From positions 5,828,001 through 5,892,000 of the forward strand of contig NZ_AP014862.1 of assembly GCF_002355475.1 (NCBI RefSeq): a DNA stretch of 64,000 bases, read 5' to 3'. Under the pieces are notes generated by a model. That model was not told where the DNA came from. It did not search any database and was given only the letters and a program-made list of their open reading frames with translations. Origin of the DNA: Pseudomonas furukawaii (GTDB taxonomy: Bacteria > Pseudomonadota > Gammaproteobacteria > Pseudomonadales > Pseudomonadaceae). A program made the translations under genes and the position numbers. This document shows, piece by piece, positions 55,249 to 64,000 of the stretch (position 1 is its first letter; each line of letters opens with the position of its first letter).

Positions 55249-55333
55249 GCCCGCTCCTCGTGTTGTCGCCGGGTTGAGAAAATCGCCAGACACCTTAGGG
55301 AAGCCGGTACTATTTTTGAAATTTAGTCTTGTG

Positions 55334-56251
55334 ATGAGCGGCATTCCCCACGTGAATACCTCGAATTTCGACCTCAACCTCCTGCGGGTACTGGACGCCC
55401 TCCTGCGGGAACGCAACGTGTCTCGCGCCGCCGAACGCCTGGCCCTCAGCCAGCCGGCCGTGAGCAATGCCCTGAACCGCCTGCGGGACCTGCTCGGCGA
55501 CCCGCTGCTGGTCCGCGTGGGCCGCGCCATGCAGCCCACGCCCCGGGCCCTGGCCCTGGAAACGCCGATCCGCGCGGCGCTGCGACAGATCGAGCAGAGC
55601 CTGGTAGTGGGCGAGGGCTTCGATCCCGCGCGCAGCCGCCAGCGCTTCACCCTCGCGGTGACCGACTACGTGGAGCTGATCTGCATGCCGCCCTTGCTGC
55701 GGCAACTGGCGGACGAGGCACCGGGGGTGAAGATCGCCGTCCGCCACCTCTCCCCCAGCCTGCCGGCCGAGGCACTGGACCAGGGGGAGCTGGACCTGGT
55801 GCTGGGGCGTTTCGAGGGCATCCCGACGCGCTTCTCGAGCCGCCGCTGGATGAGCGAGACCCTGCGCCTGGTGGCCCGTCGCGACCATCCGCACCTGGCG
55901 GAGGCGCCGGACCTGGCGACCTTCCTGAGGCTGCGCCATCTCTGGGTCCACGGTGGCCAGACCCGGGGCATGGTGGATCAGTGGCTGGGTGAACAGGGAC
56001 TGGCGCGGGACATCGTCTACACCACCCCCAACTACCTGCAGGCGGCCCATATCGTGGTGGGAACGGACCTCACCGTGGTGCTGCCGACCCGGCTGGCCCA
56101 GCACTTCGCCGGCCTGCTGCCCCTGGCGGTGCATCCCCTGCCCTTCGCCCTGGGGCCCTTCCACCTCGACCTGGTGAGCGTGGCCCAGCGGGAGGACGAC
56201 GAGGCGCTGCAGTGGCTCATCGAGCGGCTGATGGCGATAGGACGGAGCTGA
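55334..56251 (+). CDS. LysR-type regulator of the acyl-CoA oxidation genes
   Basis: 305 aa. Winged helix NLLRVLDALLRERNVSRAAE followed by LSQPAVSNALNRLRDLLGDPL, then the LysR effector domain (FTLAVTDYVELICMPPLLRQL). Divergent from the dehydrogenase relic, with only 85 bases between, so it likely controls the minus-strand operon. Start 55334 (ATG) or 55352 (GTG); neither has a strong ribosome binding site. Confidence 0.9.
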   Translation: MSGIPHVNTSNFDLNLLRVLDALLRERNVSRAAERLALSQPAVSNALNRLRDLLGDPLLVRVGRAMQPTPRALALETPIRAALRQIEQSLVVGEGFDPARSRQRFTLAVTDYVELICMPPLLRQLADEAPGVKIAVRHLSPSLPAEALDQGELDLVLGRFEGIPTRFSSRRWMSETLRLVARRDHPHLAEAPDLATFLRLRHLWVHGGQTRGMVDQWLGEQGLARDIVYTTPNYLQAAHIVVGTDLTVVLPTRLAQHFAGLLPLAVHPLPFALGPFHLDLVSVAQREDDEALQWLIERLMAIGRS

Positions 56252-56266
56252 CCCCAGGTCGGTGCG

Positions 56267-56388
56267 TAGGCCGTTAGGGTGCGCCGTGCGCACCGGAATA
56301 CCCGCGACCCCGCTTCACCGGTCCAGCATCGACGTCAGGCTGGGCACTGTTGGTGGATGGAAAAGCGCCATCCACCCTACGCCCCCTG
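56267..56388. repeat. GTAGG/CCTACG intergenic repeat, copy 2
   Basis: Begins GTAGGCCGTTAGGGTGCGCC and ends GGTGGATGGAAAAGCGCCAT, then CCACCCTACGCCC. The distal half matches copy 3 (59210-59239) almost base for base. It fills the gap between convergent LysR and nitroreductase genes. Confidence 0.75.
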
Positions 56389-56991
56389 TCAGAAGCGGTC
56401 GCGGATCACCGCTTCGTCGAAGGCCAGCTTGCCGATGCGCGGCTTGGGTTCGATGGCCTGCTTGCCCACGGCCACCATCAGGCCGATCACATGGTTTTCC
56501 GGCAGGCGGATCAGGTCGGCCACGGCGTCGAAATCGAAGCCGTCCATGGGGCAGCTGTCCAGGCCCCGGCCACGGGCCGCCAGCATCAGGGTCTGGGCCA
56601 CCAGGCCGCAGCTGCGCATGGTCTCGTCGCGCTGCACCCGGGGCTTGTCGCGGTAGTAGGTGTCGATGGCGCCGGCCATGAAGTCCTGCACCGGCTGCGG
56701 GGCCTCGGCCCAGACGCGGGCGGCGTCCTTCTCCCAGGCGTCGAGGCGTGCGCAGACCACCACCAGCATGGCGGCGTCGGTCACCTGGGCCTGGTCCCAG
56801 GCCACGGCGCGGAGGCGCTGGCGCAGCTCGGGATCGCTGACTTCCACGAGGCGCACGTGTTGCAGGTTGAAGGCGGTGGGGGCCAGCAGGGCCAGCCTCA
56901 GCAACTCGTCCTTCTCCTCGCGGGAGAGGCTGTGCGCGGTGTCGTAACCCTTGACGGCGCGGCGGCTGCGGATGGCTTCATCGATATGCAT
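56389..56991 (-). CDS. Nitroreductase family protein
   Basis: 200-aa FMN flavoprotein. N-terminal SRRAVKGYD (FMN phosphate site), LALLAPTAFNLQHVRLVEVS, and the C-terminal RGLDSCPMDGFDFDAVADLI with conserved cofactor contacts, followed by HVIGLMVAVGKQ. It reduces nitro or quinone compounds with NAD(P)H; the physiological substrate is unknown. Monocistronic between repeats. Confidence 0.9.
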   Translation of the reverse strand: MHIDEAIRSRRAVKGYDTAHSLSREEKDELLRLALLAPTAFNLQHVRLVEVSDPELRQRLRAVAWDQAQVTDAAMLVVVCARLDAWEKDAARVWAEAPQPVQDFMAGAIDTYYRDKPRVQRDETMRSCGLVAQTLMLAARGRGLDSCPMDGFDFDAVADLIRLPENHVIGLMVAVGKQAIEPKPRIGKLAFDEAVIRDRF

Positions 56992-57101
56992 TCAAGACTC
57001 CTGGCAATGAACAATGGACCGGGGCGCCATCCTAAGCAGGCGGAGCACCCCGGACCAACAGTGATTAGTGATGGGTTCCATCGAAATTTCAGTTGCAGGC
57101 C

Positions 57102-59045
<1,944 letters not shown>

Positions 59046-59136
59046 GGCGTGACTCCGTATGAGGGGGCTGTCGAGCATGGCCCGAAGCGCAACGCACCCG
59101 CGCCGCGGCGGCGCAAGGCACCGGCCGGACCCTGCG

Positions 59137-59245
59137 TAGGATGGCGTAGAGCGCAGCGAAGCCCATCATCGCCCGGTCCTGGCATCGCAGCCCGGTTCAG
59201 GCGCCGCCGGTGGATGGGAAAGCGTCATCCACCCTACGCCACCCT
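59137..59245. repeat. GTAGG/CCTACG intergenic repeat, copy 3
   Basis: GTAGGATGGCGTAGAGCGCA, then GCGAAGCCCATCATCG, and GGTGGATGGGAAAGCGTCAT followed by CCACCCTACGCCA. Shares its left half with copy 1 (12658) and its right half with copy 2 (56267). Located upstream of recQ and downstream of pckA. Confidence 0.85.
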
Positions 59246-59285
59246 TGACTCCAAGCACCCGGAATTTCCGCGGCGACCAATGAAA

Positions 59286-59306
59286 AAGCCGCCCGGAGGC
59301 GGCTTC
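59286..59306 (-). terminator. Rho-independent terminator of pckA
   Basis: On the minus strand AAGCCGCC/GGCGGCTT with a four-base loop, followed by TTTTTCA, 18 bases after the pckA stop. Confidence 0.88.
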
Positions 59307-59323
59307 GTCGAACAACGGGTCCC

Positions 59324-60868
59324 TTACAGCTTCGGACCGGCGTTGCGGATGGCGTCGGAGACGTCGAACTTCTTGAAGTTCTCGACGAACTTCTCGGCCA
59401 GGGCCTTGGCGGCCTCGTCGTAGGCGGCCTTGTCAGCCCAGGTGTTGCGCGGGTTGAGCAGCTCGGTCTCGACGCCCGGAACGGCCTTCGGCACGTCCAG
59501 GTTGATGATGTCCAGGTGCTCGGTCTCGGCACCGATCAGCGCGCCGCTCTGGATGGCGGCGATCACGCCACGGGTGGTGGGGATGCTGAAGCGCTTGCCG
59601 ACGCCGTAGCCACCGCCGGTCCAGCCGGTGTTGACCAGGTACACCTTGGAGCCGAAGCCCTGGATGCGCTTGATCAGCAGCTCGGCGTACTCGCCCGCCG
59701 GACGCGGGAAGAAGGGCGCGCCGAAGCAGGTGGAGAAGGTGGACTTGATGCCGCCGCCGGACCCCATCTCGGTGGAACCCACCAGGGCGGTGTAGCCGGA
59801 CAGGAAGTGATAGGCGGCCTGCTCGTTGTTCAGGATCGACACGGGCGGCAGCACGCCGGTCAGGTCGCAGGTCAGGAAGATCACCGCGTTCGGCTCGCCG
59901 GCACGGTTGGCCTCGACGCGCTTCTCCACCAGCTCCAGCGGGTAGGCCGCACGGGAGTTCTGGGTCAGGCTGTCGTCGCTGTAGTCGGGCAGGCGGGTTT
60001 CCGGGTTCAGCACGACGTTTTCCAGCACGGCGCCGAACTGGATGGCTTTCCAGATCACCGGCTCGTTCTTCTCCGACAGGTCGATGCACTTGGCATAGCA
60101 ACCGCCTTCGATGTTGAACACGGTGCCCACGCCCCAGCCGTGTTCGTCGTCACCGATCAGGTAACGGCTCGGGTCGGCGGACAGGGTGGTCTTGCCGGTG
60201 CCGGACAGGCCGAAGAACAGGGTGGTGTCGCCGTCTTCGCCGACGTTGGCGGCACAGTGCATGGGCAGCACGTCCTTTTCCGGCAGCAGGAAGTTCTGCA
60301 CGGAGAACATGGCCTTCTTCATCTCGCCCGCGTAGCGCATGCCGGCGATCAGCACCTTCTTGGCGGCGAAGTTGAGGATCACGCAACCATCGGAGTTGGT
60401 GCCGTCACGCTCGGGTTCGCAGACGAAGCCGGGCACGTTGAGGATCTGCCACTCCTGGCGGGACTGCGGGTTGTACTGTTCCGGGTTGATGAACAGGCAA
60501 CGGCCGAACAGGTTGTGCCAGGCGGTCTGGGTGGTCATCTTGACGGCCAGGTAGTGCTCGGGATCGGCGCCGACGTGCACGTGCGAAACGAAACGCTCGC
60601 CCTCGGTCACAAAAGCTTCGACACGGGCCCACAGTGCATCGAACTTGTCCGCCGGGAAGGGACGGTTGATGGCGCCCCAGGCGATCTTGGCCTCGGTGCT
60701 CGGCTCCTGGACGATGAATCGATCAGCCGGAGAACGACCGGTGCGGTGGCCGGTCTTCACGACCAACGAACCGTTGGCGGCCAGTTCGCCCTCGCCGCGC
60801 CGAATGGCCTCTTCGACCAGTTGCGCGGCGCTGATATCGGTGTACACGGCGTTGTTGGCTTGCGTCAT
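59324..60868 (-). CDS. pckA: Phosphoenolpyruvate carboxykinase (ATP)
   Basis: 514 aa; converts oxaloacetate and ATP to PEP at the entry of gluconeogenesis. P-loop [14 protein letters not shown], metal site [16 protein letters not shown], and [15 protein letters not shown] are diagnostic. Standard length. A GGGGAA-type ribosome binding site precedes the ATG. The 195-bp upstream region holds its promoter. Confidence 0.97.
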   Translation of the reverse strand: MTQANNAVYTDISAAQLVEEAIRRGEGELAANGSLVVKTGHRTGRSPADRFIVQEPSTEAKIAWGAINRPFPADKFDALWARVEAFVTEGERFVSHVHVGADPEHYLAVKMTTQTAWHNLFGRCLFINPEQYNPQSRQEWQILNVPGFVCEPERDGTNSDGCVILNFAAKKVLIAGMRYAGEMKKAMFSVQNFLLPEKDVLPMHCAANVGEDGDTTLFFGLSGTGKTTLSADPSRYLIGDDEHGWGVGTVFNIEGGCYAKCIDLSEKNEPVIWKAIQFGAVLENVVLNPETRLPDYSDDSLTQNSRAAYPLELVEKRVEANRAGEPNAVIFLTCDLTGVLPPVSILNNEQAAYHFLSGYTALVGSTEMGSGGGIKSTFSTCFGAPFFPRPAGEYAELLIKRIQGFGSKVYLVNTGWTGGGYGVGKRFSIPTTRGVIAAIQSGALIGAETEHLDIINLDVPKAVPGVETELLNPRNTWADKAAYDEAAKALAEKFVENFKKFDVSDAIRNAGPKL

Positions 60869-61063
60869 GTGGTTCCCCGTCGGCGAAAAGCCGAGTCCTC
60901 CAAACGATTTGTAGTGGGTACTGCGACCCCCTACCGCGAAAAAAGTGCGCGCGATTATGCCAGAAAAGCCCGCTTTGGGTAGAAACCTCCCGTCAGCCGG
61001 GCATATTCCTGACCGATAATCGCACCCCGGTCACGCAGCGACCCGATGGGCACACTACATATT

Positions 61064-61951
61064 TCAGTGACGCGTTTCCGAGGGCACCGTACTGCCACCA
61101 CCCGCGAACAGCTGGGCGACATCGGCCGCGTCGAAGCTGTAGCGCTGGTTGCAGAACTGGCAGTCGATCACCACCGTGCCGCCGGTTTCCTCCAGCAGGG
61201 TCTCGGCATCGTCCTTGCCCAGGCTGACCAGGGCATTGGCGGAACGCTCACGCGAACAGCTGCAACGGAACTGGATGGACTGGGGATCGAACAGCCGCAC
61301 CGTCTCCTCGTGGTAGAGGCGGTGCAGCAGGGTTTCGTTGTCCAGGCCCAGCAGTTCCTCGGCGGTAAGGGTGTCGCCCAGGGTGGTCAGGTGCTGCCAG
61401 TTGGCCTCACGGGCCTCGACATCCTTCAGGCGATCGGCGGGCAGGGCCTGGAGCAGCATGCCCCGGGCGTGGCGGCCATCGGCGTTGAGCCAGAAGCGCG
61501 TGGGCAGTTGCTGGGAGTTGTCGAAGTAGGCCGAGAGGCACTCGGCGAGGGTGGCGCCTTCCAGGGCGACGATACCCTGGTAGCGCTGGCCCTGCTCCGG
61601 GTCCACGGTCAGGGTCAGCACGCCTTCGGGCATGAGGTCCCGCAGGCCGGCGCCCGGGGTGACCTGATCGGCGTCGTAGCGGGCGATGCCACGGACTTCG
61701 CGATTGCTGGAGCATTCCACCATCAGCAGGGGGACCGCGCCGGACGAACGCGCCTGGAGCACCAGCAGGCCGTCGAACTTGAGGGTGCCGACCAGCAGGG
61801 ACGCGGCGGCAAGCATTTCACCGAGCAACTGGGCGACCGGTTCCGGATAGGGATGCTTGGCCAGGACGTGGGCGTAGCTCTCGCCAAGGGAAACCAGTTC
61901 GCCGCGCACATCGGTGTCGTCGAACAGAAAACGTTGGGTGAAATCGGACAT
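61064..61951 (-). CDS. hslO: Redox-regulated chaperone Hsp33 (HslO)
   Basis: 295 aa. Oxidation-activated holdase. The C-terminal zinc/redox switch is intact: CSCSRE and [10 protein letters not shown] (CxC...CxxC). N-terminal [17 protein letters not shown] matches the family. The start at 61951 ([10 protein letters not shown]) gives the normal length. Upstream lies hslR on the same strand, the usual heat-shock pairing. Confidence 0.96.
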   Translation of the reverse strand: MSDFTQRFLFDDTDVRGELVSLGESYAHVLAKHPYPEPVAQLLGEMLAAASLLVGTLKFDGLLVLQARSSGAVPLLMVECSSNREVRGIARYDADQVTPGAGLRDLMPEGVLTLTVDPEQGQRYQGIVALEGATLAECLSAYFDNSQQLPTRFWLNADGRHARGMLLQALPADRLKDVEAREANWQHLTTLGDTLTAEELLGLDNETLLHRLYHEETVRLFDPQSIQFRCSCSRERSANALVSLGKDDAETLLEETGGTVVIDCQFCNQRYSFDAADVAQLFAGGGSTVPSETRH

Positions 61952-62080
61952 GCCGGACTCGCTGCATTTGGGCCAGATTGGCCGAAAGGCTGGCGATTTT
62001 ATGCGCAAATCCGCTGGTACACCAAGGGCCGGTTGTCTATCCCTTGAGCAGGGATTTTCTATAGGCGCGATAGGGAAACC

Positions 62081-62485
62081 CTATTCATGGCCGCCCCGGA
62101 GGAAATGGATCTGCCGCCGCTGTTTCTTGGTCGGCCGGCCATCGGTCTGGATGCTCAGGGCGCCGGCCTTGCGCAGGGCGGCGGCGTCCTCGCGCCGGGT
62201 CCGGCTCTCGGCCGTCTCCTCATAGAGCAGCTGGGCCTCGGGCGCGCCCCGACGCACCGCCGACAGGGCGCGGACCACCACGGTGCGCTCGTCGAAACCG
62301 GTGCGGATCACGTACTCGTCGCCCACCCGGGGCTCCTTGCCCGGCTTGCAGCGCTCGCCCCGGTGATGGACCTTGCCGCCCTCGATGGCCTCCTTGGCCA
62401 GCGCCCGGGTCTTGTAGAAGCGCGCCGCCCAGAGCCACTTGTCCAGGCGCACCTTGCCGTCGTCTTTGTCGTCTTTGCCGCTCAT
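62081..62485 (-). CDS. hslR: Ribosome-associated heat-shock protein Hsp15 (HslR)
   Basis: 134 aa with an S4 RNA-binding domain (VRLDKWLWAARFYKTRALAKEAIEGGKVHHRGERCKPG) and a basic C-terminal tail ending KKQRRQIHFLRGGHE. It rescues stalled 50S subunits carrying peptidyl-tRNA. The start at 62485 is used because the S4 domain begins just after it. It lies 129 bases upstream of hslO and is divergent from rimB. Confidence 0.95.
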   Translation of the reverse strand: MSGKDDKDDGKVRLDKWLWAARFYKTRALAKEAIEGGKVHHRGERCKPGKEPRVGDEYVIRTGFDERTVVVRALSAVRRGAPEAQLLYEETAESRTRREDAAALRKAGALSIQTDGRPTKKQRRQIHFLRGGHE

Positions 62486-62605
62486 GGATGGATTCCTCAC
62501 GGACCGGACCCTCTGCTCGTCAGCCCGGTCTAAGCTCAGCCAGGGTCCAGGTGCAGTTGTCACATGGGCCCACTAGAATGCGCCAACTTTACCGGAAAGC
62601 CTGTA

Positions 62606-63070
62606 TTGAAGACTTTCGACCACCTCTCCGTGATCGGACTCCGCGAGTGGATCGCCCTGCCGGAACTCGGCATGGTCGGCCTGCGCGCGAAGATCGATAC
62701 CGGCGCCAGCACCTCCACCCTGCACGCCAGCGACATCGTTCCGTTCGAGAAGGACGGCGAACGCTGGGTGCGGTTCACCGCGCACCTCGGCACCCTGGTG
62801 CAGCGGCGGCACCGGTGCGAGGCCCAGGTGGTGTCGGTGAAGACCATCAAGAGCTCCAACGGCCTGGCCCAGACCCGCTACGTCATCCGCACCCTGCTCG
62901 CGCTGGGTGACCGGGCCTGGCCCATCGAGTTCACCCTGGCCTGCCGCAAGACCATGCGCTACCGCGTACTGCTGGGCTCCAAGGCCCTGGTACAGGGGCA
63001 GCTGGTGGTCAACCCGGCGCTTGCCTACGTTCAGGAAAAACCGACCCTTTCCCTTCCGGGTGCCCAATGA
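62606..63070 (+). CDS. rimB: RimB-type retropepsin-like protease
   Basis: 154 aa, usually annotated as an ATP-dependent zinc protease but with the aspartyl-protease signature [14 protein letters not shown]; also [20 protein letters not shown]. In Pseudomonas RimB modulates RimK activity on ribosomal protein S6. Homologues start MKxFDHLxVIGLREW, matching a TTG at 62606 preceded by CGGAAAG; the ATG at 62564 lies upstream of a TAGAAT -10-like box at 62572-62577 and is less likely. Coupled to rimK by ATGA. Confidence 0.85.
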   Translation: MKTFDHLSVIGLREWIALPELGMVGLRAKIDTGASTSTLHASDIVPFEKDGERWVRFTAHLGTLVQRRHRCEAQVVSVKTIKSSNGLAQTRYVIRTLLALGDRAWPIEFTLACRKTMRYRVLLGSKALVQGQLVVNPALAYVQEKPTLSLPGAQ

Positions 63071-63972
63071 AAATCGCCGTGTTATCGCGCAATCCGCGCC
63101 TGTATTCGACGCGCCGCCTGGTGGAGGCCGGCCATCAACGCGGCCATGAGATGGTGGTGATCGACACCCTGCGGGCCTACATGAACATCGCCAGCCACAA
63201 GCCCCAGATCCACTACCGCGGCCGGCCGCTGGAAGGCTTCGATGCGGTGATCCCGCGCATCGGCGCCTCGGTCACCTTCTACGGCTGCGCCGTGCTGCGG
63301 CAGTTCGAGATGATGGGGGTCTTCCCACTCAACGAATCGGTGGCCATCACCCGCTCCCGGGACAAGCTGCGCTCCCTGCAACTGCTGTCGCGCAAGGGCA
63401 TCGGCCTGCCGGTGACCGGCTTCGCCCACTCCCCCGACGATGTGCCGGACCTGATCCAGATGGTCGGCGGCGCGCCGCTGGTGATCAAGGTGCTGGAAGG
63501 CACCCAGGGCATCGGCGTGGTGCTCTGCGAGACGGAGAAGGCCGCCGAGTCGGTGATCGAGGCCTTCATGGGGTTGAAGCAGGACATCATGGTGCAGGAG
63601 TACATCAAGGAAGCCGGCGGGGCCGACATCCGCTGCTTCGTGGTGGGCGACAAGGTGATCGCGGCGATGAAGCGCCAGGCCAAGCCCGGCGAGTTCCGCT
63701 CGAACCTGCACCGCGGCGGCAGCGCCAGCCTGATCAAGATCACCCCGGAAGAACGCATGACCGCCATCCGCGCCGCCAAGGTGATGGGCCTGTCGGTGGC
63801 GGGCGTGGACATCCTCCGCTCCCACCATGGTCCCCTGGTGATGGAGGTGAACTCCTCGCCGGGCCTGGAAGGCATCGAGACCACCACCGGCAAGGACGTG
63901 GCGGGGATCATCATCCAGCACCTGGAAAAGTACGCCTGCCCCAACTCCACCCGCACCCGCGGGAAGGGGTGA
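63067..63972 (+). CDS. rimK: Ribosomal protein S6--L-glutamate ligase RimK
   Basis: 301-aa ATP-grasp enzyme adding glutamates to the C-terminus of S6 (RpsF). In Pseudomonas this links c-di-GMP and proteome remodelling. N-terminal preATP-grasp [23 protein letters not shown]-binding [34 protein letters not shown], and the metal-binding [17 protein letters not shown] are visible. Complete gene, 28 bases before the window end. Confidence 0.96.
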   Translation: MKIAVLSRNPRLYSTRRLVEAGHQRGHEMVVIDTLRAYMNIASHKPQIHYRGRPLEGFDAVIPRIGASVTFYGCAVLRQFEMMGVFPLNESVAITRSRDKLRSLQLLSRKGIGLPVTGFAHSPDDVPDLIQMVGGAPLVIKVLEGTQGIGVVLCETEKAAESVIEAFMGLKQDIMVQEYIKEAGGADIRCFVVGDKVIAAMKRQAKPGEFRSNLHRGGSASLIKITPEERMTAIRAAKVMGLSVAGVDILRSHHGPLVMEVNSSPGLEGIETTTGKDVAGIIIQHLEKYACPNSTRTRGKG

Positions 63973-64000
63973 GCCGGGATCAGTCATCGCATGCGATGAC

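Noticed and set aside
53342..55333. Long plus-strand frame preceding the LysR gene as part of a 969-aa protein
   Set aside because: It runs antisense to the acyl-CoA dehydrogenase; only the segment from 55334 has LysR homology.

Overview
The window is a GC-rich (mid-60s %) chromosomal segment of a Pseudomonas close to the P. aeruginosa group. From memory of that genome, gene order follows the PA5125-PA5197 block (ntrC, trmL, secB, gpmI, ctpA, his, mutY, rml, arcDABC, fabY, pckA, hslO, rimK). Assignments were made by reading motifs and by recalled synteny; no database search was run.

Layout. 1-3.6 kb: the 3' part of ntrC; a small CsrA/RsmN-like gene; a sigma-54 promoter; and a tandem array of 128-bp units that I read as an expanded homologue of the nitrogen-regulated sRNA NrsZ. 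3.6-10 kb: secB-grxC-rhodanese on the minus strand, and gpmI-envC-ctpA-yibQ (glycolysis and septal/periplasmic peptidoglycan control) on the plus strand. 10-15 kb: two tandem periplasmic binding proteins, then the histidine genes hisB-hisH-DUF2164-hisA-hisF. 15-24 kb: a PanZ-like GNAT, asmA-mutY-yggX, tRNA-Phe, a four-gene polar amino-acid ABC transporter and a methyltransferase. 24-27.2 kb: tRNA-Thr followed by a small, decayed accessory island (membrane-protein remnant, class II Fic gene with a disrupted partner, truncated rmuC, a 31-aa secreted peptide). 27-34 kb: rmlBACD (dTDP-L-rhamnose) and a DctB/DctD pair without adjacent transporter genes. 34-39.3 kb: arcDABC (anaerobic arginine fermentation) behind an ANR box. 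39.5-46 kb: fabY, cysQ-nudE, a HAD nucleotidase, kbp, a LysR regulator and fdhD. 46-50 kb: an FdhF/YdeP-type molybdoenzyme, an AT-rich spacer and two glycine-zipper proteins. 50-57 kb: sstT, a thioesterase, an Fe-alcohol dehydrogenase, an acyl-CoA dehydrogenase, a relic of a 3-hydroxyacyl-CoA dehydrogenase, a LysR regulator and a nitroreductase. 57-64 kb: recQ, pckA, hslO, hslR, rimB-rimK.

Most interesting. (i) The ntrC-proximal cassette: an RsmN-type protein gene whose recalled key RNA-binding Arg is Val, followed about 230 bp later by a sigma-54 promoter and a palindrome-rich, GGA-containing tandem-repeat RNA. (ii) A hairpin pair that can hide the ribosome binding site of a glycine-zipper gene. 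(iii) A 41-codon relic of a deleted dehydrogenase that still has its ribosome binding site. (iv) The eroded island behind tRNA-Thr.
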